From an uncultured Bacteroidota bacterium (GTDB lineage: Bacteria; Bacteroidota; Bacteroidia; Chitinophagales; Chitinophagaceae), in the NCBI GenBank assembly GCA_903825065.1, contig CAIJZG010000278.1, positions 1 to 12,660 of the forward strand: a stretch of 12,660 bases of DNA, written 5' to 3'. Position numbers and translations under genes: made by a program. Shown in pieces: positions 6,475 to 12,660 of this stretch. Each line of letters opens with the position of its first letter. Position 1 is the stretch's first letter. Under the pieces are notes generated by a model, which saw only the letters and a list, made by a program, of their open reading frames with translations, did not search any database and had not been told where the DNA came from.

Positions 6475-7506
6475 TTAAATATTGTATTCTTTTACAGCGT
6501 CTACAAATGCTCTAGCATGGTCTACCGGAATATTCGGAGTGATGCCATGTCCTAGATTTGCAATATATTTTTGTGCACCGAAACTATTGATCATTTCGAT
6601 AACTGACTTTTTAATTTCAGGAATAGGTGCCAGCAATTTAGCTGGATCAAAATTACCTTGTAATGTTATTTTGTTACCGGTTAATTCGCGGGCCATTTCA
6701 GGGCTTACACACCAATCAATTCCTAAACCAGATGCACTACTATTACTTAGATCTTTTAGTGCATACCAACTTCCTTTTGGAAAAAGAATCACTGGAGCAT
6801 CTTCTTTCAAAGCATCAGCAATTTGAAGTAAATAAGGTTGAGCAAGTACTTTGAAATCTGCCGGACTCAATGCTCCAGACCAACTATCAAATACTTGTAA
6901 AGTATCTGCTCCAGCCTTTACTTGCGCTTTTAAGTAAGCAATAGTAATAGTGGTAATTTTTTGTAATAGTTCGTGTGTGAGTGAAGGTTGGGTATAAGCA
7001 AATTGTTTTGCTTTTTCCCAGGTTTTCGAACCCTTTCCTTCAATCATATAACAAAAGATGGTCCAAGGGGCACCAGCAAAACCAATTAAAGGTACACGAC
7101 CATTTAAAGCACTTTTTGTAAGACTAAGCGCTTGCATTACATAAGAGAGACTTTCTTCTACTCCTTCTGTAATTAAGGCATCTACATCGGCTTTGGAGAT
7201 AATTGTTTTGGGTAAAACTGGTCCTTTATTTTCTTCTAATAACACTGTTAAGCCCATTGCCTGAGGAATCACAAGTATGTCAGAGAATATAATTGCTGCA
7301 TCTACTCCAATTTGATCAACGGGTTGTAATGTGATTTCTGTGGCAAGAGCAGGTGTCTGAACACGTGTGAAGAAATCATATTTTTCACGAAGTTTAATAT
7401 AATCAGGTAAATATCGTCCAGCCTGACGCATCATCCAAACGGGAGGGCGTTCAACTTTCTCGTTGCGTAAAGCTCTTAGTAGCAGATCATTTTTTAATAA
7501 GGTCAT
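6475..7506 (-). CDS. hemE: Uroporphyrinogen decarboxylase
   Basis: Removes the four acetate carboxyl groups of uroporphyrinogen III to give coproporphyrinogen III; a cofactor-free cytosolic TIM-barrel enzyme. The 343-residue product has the N-terminal signature PPVWMMRQAGRYLPDY (21-36), with Arg27 and Arg31 that bind substrate carboxylates, the catalytic Asp76 in IIFSDILVIPQAMG, and the second signature GFAGAPWTIFCYMIEGKGS (about 143-161). Toward the C-terminus LGHGITPNIPVD carries the conserved histidine. Start ATG 7504-7506 lies 22 nt after the hemD stop, the widest gap in the operon. Nothing is truncated or unusual. Confidence 0.97.
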   Translation of the reverse strand: MTLLKNDLLLRALRNEKVERPPVWMMRQAGRYLPDYIKLREKYDFFTRVQTPALATEITLQPVDQIGVDAAIIFSDILVIPQAMGLTVLLEENKGPVLPKTIISKADVDALITEGVEESLSYVMQALSLTKSALNGRVPLIGFAGAPWTIFCYMIEGKGSKTWEKAKQFAYTQPSLTHELLQKITTITIAYLKAQVKAGADTLQVFDSWSGALSPADFKVLAQPYLLQIADALKEDAPVILFPKGSWYALKDLSNSSASGLGIDWCVSPEMARELTGNKITLQGNFDPAKLLAPIPEIKKSVIEMINSFGAQKYIANLGHGITPNIPVDHARAFVDAVKEYNI

Positions 7507-7528
7507 ATAGAAATCTTGGATTATTATT

Positions 7529-8257
7529 TTAATTAGTATCTAAAAAATAGTCGATCATTTTTTTAACGAGCTTGTCTTTACCCGGTAATTCAGATACAAC
7601 AATTTTGTTTAATGATTGGGATGCCAATTCTGCAGCAGTTGTGGTTCCAATTGAAAACAGAACAGTTGATGCAACCAATTGGTTTGATTTAAAAAAACTG
7701 GAAACTGCGCTTGGACTGAAAAAAAGTATCCCATGATAGGCTTTATCAAGAGTATGACGCACTTCTTTTGTTTGGTAAACTTCTACTTCGTTTACTCTGA
7801 TGCCATTATTACGGAGGATATTCGGTAATTCTTCTCTTCGTTGATCGCCACAGAAAAAACATAGTTTGTTCGTCATTCTATCTTCCACAATCAAACCAGC
7901 TAATTCTGCAGCATTAGTGGCAGTTCCAATTACTACACCTTCACCGAAATAATGTTTCACCAATTTATTAGTAGTAATGCCAATGCAATATACTTTCCAA
8001 TCGGGCTTAGATTTAGTTATATGAGAGGCTACCGCATCAACTGCATTCATACTGGTAAATACAACAATCGACTCGGTTAGAAGTAATTCTTTTATCTTTT
8101 TGCTAACCTCTTTATCATTGATTGGGGTGGTTTCAATAAAAGAAACACAATCTATATCTATACCAAGATCCTTCGCAATTTTTATTTGCGAAGGATCGAT
8201 GGGGCGTGTAGATAATATTTGAATTCTATTTTGCAGTATTCCTAATTTTTTCGGCAA
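7529..8257 (-). CDS. hemD: Uroporphyrinogen-III synthase
   Basis: Closes hydroxymethylbilane, with inversion of ring D, to uroporphyrinogen III. HemD is poorly conserved, and the call rests on scattered motifs plus context: RIQILSTRPID near the N-terminus, VVFTSMNAVDAV (65-76), FFCGDQRREELP (134-145), VEVYQT (158-163), GILFFSPSAVSSFF (176-189) and FSIGTTTAAEL (201-211), all placed as in two-domain HemD; 242 residues is a normal length. It follows hemC directly, as in many genomes. No ATG exists before codon 70, and an in-frame TAG lies two codons upstream of TTG 8255-8257, so the start must be non-ATG: this TTG (overlapping hemC by 32 nt), or less likely the CTG at 8234-8236. The overlap suggests translational coupling to hemC. 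Codons 21 to 31 form a perfect 12-bp hairpin in the mRNA. Confidence 0.9.
   Translation of the reverse strand: MPKKLGILQNRIQILSTRPIDPSQIKIAKDLGIDIDCVSFIETTPINDKEVSKKIKELLLTESIVVFTSMNAVDAVASHITKSKPDWKVYCIGITTNKLVKHYFGEGVVIGTATNAAELAGLIVEDRMTNKLCFFCGDQRREELPNILRNNGIRVNEVEVYQTKEVRHTLDKAYHGILFFSPSAVSSFFKSNQLVASTVLFSIGTTTAAELASQSLNKIVVSELPGKDKLVKKMIDYFLDTN
8167..8197 (-). repeat. Perfect 12-bp inverted repeat inside hemD
   Basis: Arms GATCCTTCGCAA (8167-8178) and TTGCGAAGGATC (8186-8197) are exact complements around a 7-nt loop, encoding DPSQIKIAKDL. No T-run follows on the minus strand, so it is not an intrinsic terminator. It would form a stable stem in the operon mRNA about 30 nt after the hemC stop. 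Confidence 0.8.
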
Positions 8258-9152
8258 TTGCTAGACCGCCATTTTCTAATAACTTCTGAGCTGCTTTTAT
8301 CCCTAAATCGTGAATCGAGGATTCAATTGGTTCTATCATTTCTACTTCTGCCTTTTCTTTTCCATCTAATGATAGAATATTTCCTTTAAAGAAAACATGT
8401 TCATTTTTGATTTCTGCAAATGCACTGATTGGTGTAGAACACCCACCAAGCAATGTTCGTAAGAAATCTCTTTCAATTTTCGTGCAGCTTGCTGTTGTTG
8501 GGTTGTTAATTGTTGCAGTTGCGTCTAAAACAAAGTTGTCATTATCTCGCGAAACTATCATGATGGCACCTTGTGCAGGAGCTGGTAACATCCAGTTAAG
8601 ATCTATAGAGTTCTCAGGACGAACACCAATGCGCTCTAAACCAGCAGCAGCAAATATGGCTCCTTCCCAATTTTGTTCCTTCAATTTTTGTAAACGAGTA
8701 TTAACGTTCCCTCGAATATTTTCAATAATATGATTGGGATAACGATTTAGCCATTGTGATTTTCTGCGAATACTACTTGTTGCTATTACAACTGAAGACT
8801 CAAAATCATTTAAAAAAACCGTATCCGATTTATAAACAAATAAGTCTTTCTGAGATGCCCTAGCCAAAACGGCAGCTTGTATTATTCCAACTGGCAAAAC
8901 TGTTGGAACATCTTTCATTGAATGAACAGCAATATCAATTCGGTTGTTTAAAAGAGCAAGATCTAAGCTTCTTGTAAAAACTCCTTGAACCCCCATTTCG
9001 TATAAAGGGGTCTGCAAATCAATATCACCCTCACTTTTAATATAAACCAGTTCGGCATCGTATCCTTCTAATTCCAAAAGCCTTTTTACTTCATTTGCCT
9101 GCCAGACAGCTAACTGACTTTCTCTGGTTCCAATTCTAATAATTTTTTGCAT
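8226..9152 (-). CDS. hemC: Porphobilinogen deaminase (hydroxymethylbilane synthase)
   Basis: Polymerises four porphobilinogens into hydroxymethylbilane on a covalently bound dipyrromethane cofactor. The 308-residue protein opens with the typical IGTRESQLAVWQA (7-19). HSMKD (77-81) carries the catalytic Asp81; SSIRR (126-130) and RGNVNTRL (147-154) supply the substrate-binding arginines; LGGCSTPISAFA (235-246) carries the cofactor-anchoring Cys238. At 54-61 the sequence is GVQGVFTR, where the classical enzyme has G-K-G-L-F-x-K: the two lysines are Gln56 and Arg61. I think this is a lineage variant rather than a defect, since all catalytic residues remain. Start ATG 9150-9152 lies 8 nt after the hemA stop; the end overlaps the hemD start region. 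Confidence 0.97.
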   Translation of the reverse strand: MQKIIRIGTRESQLAVWQANEVKRLLELEGYDAELVYIKSEGDIDLQTPLYEMGVQGVFTRSLDLALLNNRIDIAVHSMKDVPTVLPVGIIQAAVLARASQKDLFVYKSDTVFLNDFESSVVIATSSIRRKSQWLNRYPNHIIENIRGNVNTRLQKLKEQNWEGAIFAAAGLERIGVRPENSIDLNWMLPAPAQGAIMIVSRDNDNFVLDATATINNPTTASCTKIERDFLRTLLGGCSTPISAFAEIKNEHVFFKGNILSLDGKEKAEVEMIEPIESSIHDLGIKAAQKLLENGGLAIAEKIRNTAK

Positions 9153-9160
9153 CGTAATTT

Positions 9161-10393
9161 TTATGCTGTAGCGATAAACTCATTTAAAGCTTCTAAATAG
9201 TAGCAACCTTGTTGATTTTGCTCTTTCATTTTTACCGCCATGCCATTAACCAATTTCTGAATCTTTTCGTCGTTCTTATGAACTGGAGCACTACTAAATT
9301 TCGCTGAATAGTTGATAAAAATATCACATTGATGCAATTGCTCCAACTTTGTTTTAATGGCTTTCAATACTGGCACATTTCTGCGCATCTTATGCCATTC
9401 AATAAACTCATTACTATATTTTTCAATAATTTCCAAGGCTTTTGGTACTTCTTCTTGTCTTTTCTGAAGAGTATTATCCTTAATTTTTGAAAGTTCATCA
9501 ACGTTCACCAATTGGATATTACTTAATTCCCCAGCGGAAACTTCCACATTATAAGGGATCGATAAATCAAGAATGAGTTTTTGATTACCTCCAGCTAATT
9601 GGTCTTTAGTAATAACTGGTTTTTGAGAATTGGTGGCTACTATTATGATATCAGAAGAAGCAACTACTTCATCCATTACTTCAATGGGTGCAAATCGAAT
9701 TCCCATTTCTAAGGCCAACTCAGCTGCTTTTGAAATTGTTCTATTAACCAATACTATATTTTTGGTATCCAGATAGTCAACCAAATTTTTGCAAGTATTC
9801 TTTCCGATTTTACCTATGCCCAATAATGCAATTTTCTTTCCTGCGATTATTGGAAATTGATCACGAATATATTGAACGGCTGCAAAGGAAACCGACACCG
9901 TTCCCCCACTTAATAATGTGGTTGTTTTAATTTCTTTTGAAGCTTGGAGAACTGCGTTCACTAATCTTTCCATATACCCACCCATGCAATGATGTTCCTT
10001 CGAAAATTTTATTGCTTTTTTAATCTGTCCCACTATTTCATAATCACCTAATATTTGTGAGTCAAGTCCAGCTCCAACTTGAAACAGATGTTGCATCGCT
10101 TCTTCCCCTTTTTTAATATATGCAATTTCATTAAAAAGTTCAGCTCCACCCTCAGTATGTTCGCAGATTAAATTAGTTAATAAAGAGGCATTTTCAGCAA
10201 AGCCATAAATTTCTGTTCTATTGCAAGTAGATAAAACAAATAAATCGGTTAATCCAATTTTCTCTGCGTCAGATAAAATATTTGAATACTGTTCTTCACC
10301 AACTGCAAATAAACTTCTGCGAGTTGCATCTGTTTTTTTATAGTTGACTCCAACAACAAAAAAGTTTACTATTTCTATTTGTCTGTATTGCAC
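9161..10393 (-). CDS. hemA: Glutamyl-tRNA reductase
   Basis: Reduces the glutamate of glutamyl-tRNA-Glu with NADPH to glutamate-1-semialdehyde, the committing and usually rate-limiting step of the C5 pathway. The 410-residue product begins FFVVGVNYKKTDATRR (11-26); LSTCNRTEIY (54-63) contains the catalytic Cys57; GLDSQILGDYEIVGQIK (109-125) is the conserved second block, with Asp117 where most family members have Glu; LGIGKIG (191-197) is the nucleotide-binding glycine loop; the C-terminal 90 residues are the helical dimerisation domain. The start is GTG at 10391-10393: upstream in frame no ATG occurs before a TGA at 10457-10459, and none occurs downstream before the conserved core. It is the first gene of hemACDEBL, with a promoter at 10417-10448. 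Confidence 0.96.
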   Translation of the reverse strand: MQYRQIEIVNFFVVGVNYKKTDATRRSLFAVGEEQYSNILSDAEKIGLTDLFVLSTCNRTEIYGFAENASLLTNLICEHTEGGAELFNEIAYIKKGEEAMQHLFQVGAGLDSQILGDYEIVGQIKKAIKFSKEHHCMGGYMERLVNAVLQASKEIKTTTLLSGGTVSVSFAAVQYIRDQFPIIAGKKIALLGIGKIGKNTCKNLVDYLDTKNIVLVNRTISKAAELALEMGIRFAPIEVMDEVVASSDIIIVATNSQKPVITKDQLAGGNQKLILDLSIPYNVEVSAGELSNIQLVNVDELSKIKDNTLQKRQEEVPKALEIIEKYSNEFIEWHKMRRNVPVLKAIKTKLEQLHQCDIFINYSAKFSSAPVHKNDEKIQKLVNGMAVKMKEQNQQGCYYLEALNEFIATA

Positions 10394-10416
10394 TTGATCT
10401 AAATAATGTTCAGCTT

Positions 10417-10448
10417 CAAAATTAGTCGTAGCAATTGTTATAGAGAAA
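10417..10448 (-). promoter_or_regulatory. Probable promoter of the hemACDEBL operon
   Basis: On the minus strand TAATTTTG (10417-10424) matches TAnnTTTG and is the same octamer as in the lysS promoter. Twenty nt upstream stands TTTC (10445-10448), one base off TTTG. A start near 10411 gives a leader of about 18 nt before the GTG start of hemA. Confidence 0.55.
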
Positions 10449-10454
10449 GCTGGA

Positions 10455-10471
10455 TGTCATATTACTGTCAT
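10455..10471. promoter_or_regulatory. Tandem TGTCAT direct repeats, candidate regulator site upstream of hemA
   Basis: TGTCAT occurs at 10455-10460 and again at 10466-10471, an 11-bp period (one helical turn). Relative to the predicted hemA start near 10411 they lie at about -44 to -60, where activators that bind tandem repeats often sit. The regulator is unknown and the match may be chance. Confidence 0.35.
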
Positions 10472-10475
10472 TTCG

Positions 10476-10492
10476 TGATATGATTTATATCA
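10476..10492. promoter_or_regulatory. Palindrome TGATAT-N5-ATATCA, candidate operator
   Basis: Perfect 6-bp half-sites with a 5-bp spacer, centred about 73 bp upstream of the predicted hemA transcription start, within the divergent hemA/hemH control region. It loosely resembles Crp/Fnr-family half-sites but does not fit the TTGAT-N4-ATCAA consensus. Function inferred. Confidence 0.35.
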
Positions 10493-10616
10493 TGTTAACA
10501 CTTGATTACCATCATATTTATTCAAGTATTTTTTACGCTAAGGCATCTTTAACTATTCAATTTAAAATTCTGACAATGCCATGACTCAAAAATAAGTTTA
10601 CGACTAAATACCTAAC

Positions 10617-10624
10617 TATATTTG
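10617..10624 (+). promoter_or_regulatory. -7 promoter element for hemH-hemJ-hemN
   Basis: TATATTTG matches TAnnTTTG; the expected TTG about 20 nt upstream is absent. The predicted start near 10630 gives a leader of about 12 nt before the hemH ATG. Confidence 0.45.
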
Positions 10625-10641
10625 AATTTAACCAAGAAAGA

Positions 10642-11691
10642 ATGTCTGCAAAAAAAGCTGTTTTATTGATGAATCTTGGATCCCCTGATTCAACTGAAGT
10701 TAAAGATGTTAAGAAATATTTAAATGAATTTTTAATGGATGGTAGAGTAATTGACTATCCTTATTTGTTCAGAAAGCTGCTTGTTCAAGGCATAATTGTT
10801 CCTTTTCGTTCTCCAAAATCTGCAGAAGCTTACAAAACTATTTGGACGGAACAGGGATCTCCATTAGTAGTTTTAACAAAACAATTACAAGCCTCTTTAC
10901 AAGAAAAAATTTCCGCTCCCGTGGAAATTGCGATGCGCTATGGCAATCCTAGTCCGGAGCAAGCTTTTGATAAAATTTTGGAAAGAGATTCAGAAATTGA
11001 AGAAGTTATTGCAATTCCGTTGTATCCGCATTATGCCATGTCTTCTTATGAAACTGCCGTTGAGCATGCAAAAGCTGCTTTTGCAAAAAAGAAATATCCT
11101 TTTAAACTTAATTTCATTAAGCCCTTTTATAATGAATTTCATTATATACAAGCAATGGCTGATAATATGAAAAAGTATCTTGAAAAGGACTACGATCACA
11201 TTCTGTTTAGTTATCATGGTATTCCTGAAAGACACATTAAAAAAAGCGATATCACTGGCAAACATTGTTTGCAAATTGAAAATTGTTGTAGAGTTCCTTC
11301 TGAAGCACATGACTTTTGTTATAGACACCAATGTTTTGAAACAACCAAGCTAATTGCGGCAACTTTAAGGCTACCTGCATTAAAATATAGTATTGCGTTT
11401 CAGTCTCGTTTGGGAAAAGGCTGGTTACAGCCGTTTACAGACATTCGCCTTGAAGCAATGCCAAAAGAAGGTATTAAAAAATTATTAGTAATATGCCCTG
11501 CTTTTGTGAGCGACTGTTTGGAAACCTTAGAGGAAATTGCCGAAAGAGGAAAGGAATCTTTTTTAGAAGCAGGTGGTGAAGAGTTTACAATGATCCCTTG
11601 TTTAAATACACATCCAATGTGGGTTGAAGCACTTGGAGACTGGATCAATGAGTATGGTGAAACAAACAGACAAATGATTTTAGAACAGTAA
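10642..11691 (+). CDS. hemH: Ferrochelatase
   Basis: Inserts ferrous iron into protoporphyrin IX to make protohaem, the last step of the pathway. The 349-residue protein has the N-terminal AVLLMNLGSPDS (6-17), the signature LFSYHGIPERHIKKSD (188-203) with the catalytic His192, QSRLGKGWLQP (254-264), and CPAFVSDCLETLEEI (285-299), where Glu294 and Glu298 align with the two glutamates of the human enzyme's HIETLYE segment. Between 209 and 231 there are five cysteines (209, 215, 216, 226, 231). The CYRHQC part matches a segment often cysteine-rich in bacterial ferrochelatases; whether metal is bound cannot be told. There is no C-terminal hydrophobic tail, so the enzyme is soluble or peripheral. 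It starts the plus-strand unit and its stop is 2 nt before the hemJ ATG. Confidence 0.97.
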   Translation: MSAKKAVLLMNLGSPDSTEVKDVKKYLNEFLMDGRVIDYPYLFRKLLVQGIIVPFRSPKSAEAYKTIWTEQGSPLVVLTKQLQASLQEKISAPVEIAMRYGNPSPEQAFDKILERDSEIEEVIAIPLYPHYAMSSYETAVEHAKAAFAKKKYPFKLNFIKPFYNEFHYIQAMADNMKKYLEKDYDHILFSYHGIPERHIKKSDITGKHCLQIENCCRVPSEAHDFCYRHQCFETTKLIAATLRLPALKYSIAFQSRLGKGWLQPFTDIRLEAMPKEGIKKLLVICPAFVSDCLETLEEIAERGKESFLEAGGEEFTMIPCLNTHPMWVEALGDWINEYGETNRQMILEQ

Positions 11692-11693
11692 TT

Positions 11694-12239
11694 ATGTATA
11701 CTTATATAAAAGCGCTCCATATTATTTTTGTTGTTACCTGGTTTGCAGGTCTATTTTATTTCCCCCGGTTATTTATATATAATACAGAGGCAAATGATAA
11801 ACCATTAGATGTAAAAATTGCTTTACAAGAGCAGTTCCGAATCATGATGAAAAGGCTTTGGTATGGAATTACTTGGCCCTCAGCTATTCTTACTCTGATT
11901 TTTGGATTAACTGTTATGTTTAATGGTAATTGGCAAAAATTATTGGGAGACTCTGCAGGAAAATGGCTTGAGATTAAATTAGCTTTTGTTGTTCTATTAT
12001 ATATCTATCATTATACGCTGCATGTTGTATTTAAGCAACAAATGAAAGGTGTTTTCAAATATAGCTCACAGCAATTAAGAATATGGAATGAGGTGGCTAC
12101 TATATTATTGATTGCAATTGTGATGCTAGCTACAGTTAAAGAAAGCATCAGTTTTGTTTGGGGCATTATCGGTATTCTACTTTTTATTGCACTATTACTA
12201 TTAGCTATTAAAATTTATAAAAACCTTAGAAAAAATTAA
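11694..12239 (+). CDS. hemJ: Protoporphyrinogen IX oxidase, HemJ type
   Basis: Integral-membrane enzyme that oxidises protoporphyrinogen IX to protoporphyrin IX, unrelated to HemG and HemY. The 181-residue protein shows the HemJ N-terminus KALHIIFVVTWFAGLFYFPRL (6-26, in two parts: KALH with the conserved His9, and FAGLFYFPRL), MMKRLW (51-56), and LRIWNEVATILLIAIVMLA (128-146). Five hydrophobic segments are seen at about 5-22, 58-75, 95-112, 133-149 and 153-174; the last is followed by a lysine/arginine-rich tail. Four segments are the HemJ core, and the fifth extends it. It lies between hemH and hemN, whose enzymes act directly after and before it. That placement, together with the signature, makes HemJ far more likely than a generic CopD-like protein. 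No hemG or hemY occurs in the window. Confidence 0.93.
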   Translation: MYTYIKALHIIFVVTWFAGLFYFPRLFIYNTEANDKPLDVKIALQEQFRIMMKRLWYGITWPSAILTLIFGLTVMFNGNWQKLLGDSAGKWLEIKLAFVVLLYIYHYTLHVVFKQQMKGVFKYSSQQLRIWNEVATILLIAIVMLATVKESISFVWGIIGILLFIALLLLAIKIYKNLRKN

Positions 12240-12262
12240 TACATCTACATAATTATTTTATT

Positions 12263-12660
12263 ATGGATAATTCAATATTAGAACTTTTACATAAATACGA
12301 TTTACCAACACCACGATATACTAGTTACCCAACAGTTCCTTATTGGGATTTTAATACTTTGGATGAGGCTAAATGGAAGCAATCGGTTGTAGATACTTAT
12401 GAAGCGGAGAATGGTGAGATCTGTATTTATATACACCTTCCATTTTGCGAGAATATGTGCACTTTTTGTGCTTGTAATAAAAGAATTACCGTTAATCATG
12501 CTGTAGAAGACCCTTATATAGCTACTGTTCTGAAAGAATGGAAAATGTATAGAAACTTATTAAAGTCTACACCAGTGATTAAAGAAATTCACTTGGGTGG
12601 AGGAACTCCTACGTTTTTTAGCCCTGAGAATTTAGAAAAACTGATTAAGGGAATTACAGC
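12263..12660 (+). CDS. hemN: Oxygen-independent coproporphyrinogen III oxidase (radical SAM), N-terminal part
   Basis: Decarboxylates two propionates of coproporphyrinogen III to vinyls, giving protoporphyrinogen IX, by radical SAM chemistry without oxygen. 132 complete codons are present; the rest (about 320 codons in the family) is off the right edge. Visible are PTPRYTSYPTVPYW (15-28), the HemN N-terminal motif; YIHLPFCENMCTFCACNKR (56-74) with the iron-sulphur cluster cysteines Cys62, Cys66 and Cys69 and the adjacent conserved Cys71; and LGGGTPTFF (111-119), the SAM-binding GGGTP. The PRYTSYP motif and the CxC ending of the cluster motif separate true HemN from the related haem chaperone HemW. 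The ATG follows hemJ by 23 nt with no clear promoter between, so it is probably co-transcribed with hemHJ. Confidence 0.95.
   Translation, partial: MDNSILELLHKYDLPTPRYTSYPTVPYWDFNTLDEAKWKQSVVDTYEAENGEICIYIHLPFCENMCTFCACNKRITVNHAVEDPYIATVLKEWKMYRNLLKSTPVIKEIHLGGGTPTFFSPENLEKLIKGIT

Noticed and set aside
8407..8733. Plus-strand open frame of 108 codons within hemC
   Set aside because: Antisense to the conserved C-terminal half of hemC, with no promoter or ribosome-binding signal.
11067..11085. Inverted repeat TGCAAAAG-CTG-CTTTTGCA inside hemH
   Set aside because: Eight-bp arms of low complexity arising from Ala and Lys codons (EHAKAAFAKKK); the 3-nt loop and AT content make it weak, and no feature around it suggests function.
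1..12660. Mobile element, phage, CRISPR, toxin-antitoxin or defence island
   Set aside because: All substantial genes are housekeeping, with matching composition and no transposase, integrase, direct repeat array or target-site duplication seen.

Overview
The window reads as a chromosomal segment of a low-GC (roughly one-third G+C by eye) Gram-negative bacterium of the phylum Bacteroidota. Evidence for the phylum: promoters of the Bacteroidota type (TTG, about 20 nt, then TAnnTTTG), an LpxD of the lipid A pathway, HemJ as the protoporphyrinogen oxidase, and protein sequences typical of that phylum. A Chitinophaga-like lineage is my guess for the family, not shown by the sequence.

Layout. 1-454 (minus): the N-terminal part of a secreted M16 zinc protease, cut by the window edge. 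563-2113 (minus): lysS, lysyl-tRNA synthetase, with its terminator at 479-506. 2189-2785 (minus): an RluE-type rRNA pseudouridine synthase, preceded by a terminator-like hairpin. 2818-3174: AT-rich intergenic DNA with promoters and little else. 3204-4148 (plus): a stand-alone lpxD-family acyltransferase, sharing a convergent bidirectional terminator with the next block.

4185-10393 (minus) is a tight six-gene haem operon in transcription order hemA-hemC-hemD-hemE-hemB-hemL (gaps 7 to 22 nt, one 32-nt overlap). Across a 248-nt divergent control region, hemH-hemJ-hemN runs on the plus strand from 10642, with hemN cut by the right edge.

Together the two haem units encode every step from glutamyl-tRNA to protohaem by the C5 route: HemA and HemL make 5-aminolevulinate, HemB makes porphobilinogen, HemC and HemD make uroporphyrinogen III, HemE decarboxylates it to coproporphyrinogen III, HemN converts that to protoporphyrinogen IX, HemJ oxidises it and HemH inserts iron. 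Only glutamyl-tRNA synthetase is absent from the window.

I see no mobile element, CRISPR array, tRNA, rRNA, phage gene or defence system, and no clearly new biological system. The points worth a second look are regulatory: the lysS terminator that is also the probable 5' end of the protease mRNA, the hairpin leader of the pseudouridine synthase, tandem repeats plus a palindrome upstream of hemA, a strong hairpin inside hemD, and the non-ATG starts of hemA and hemD.
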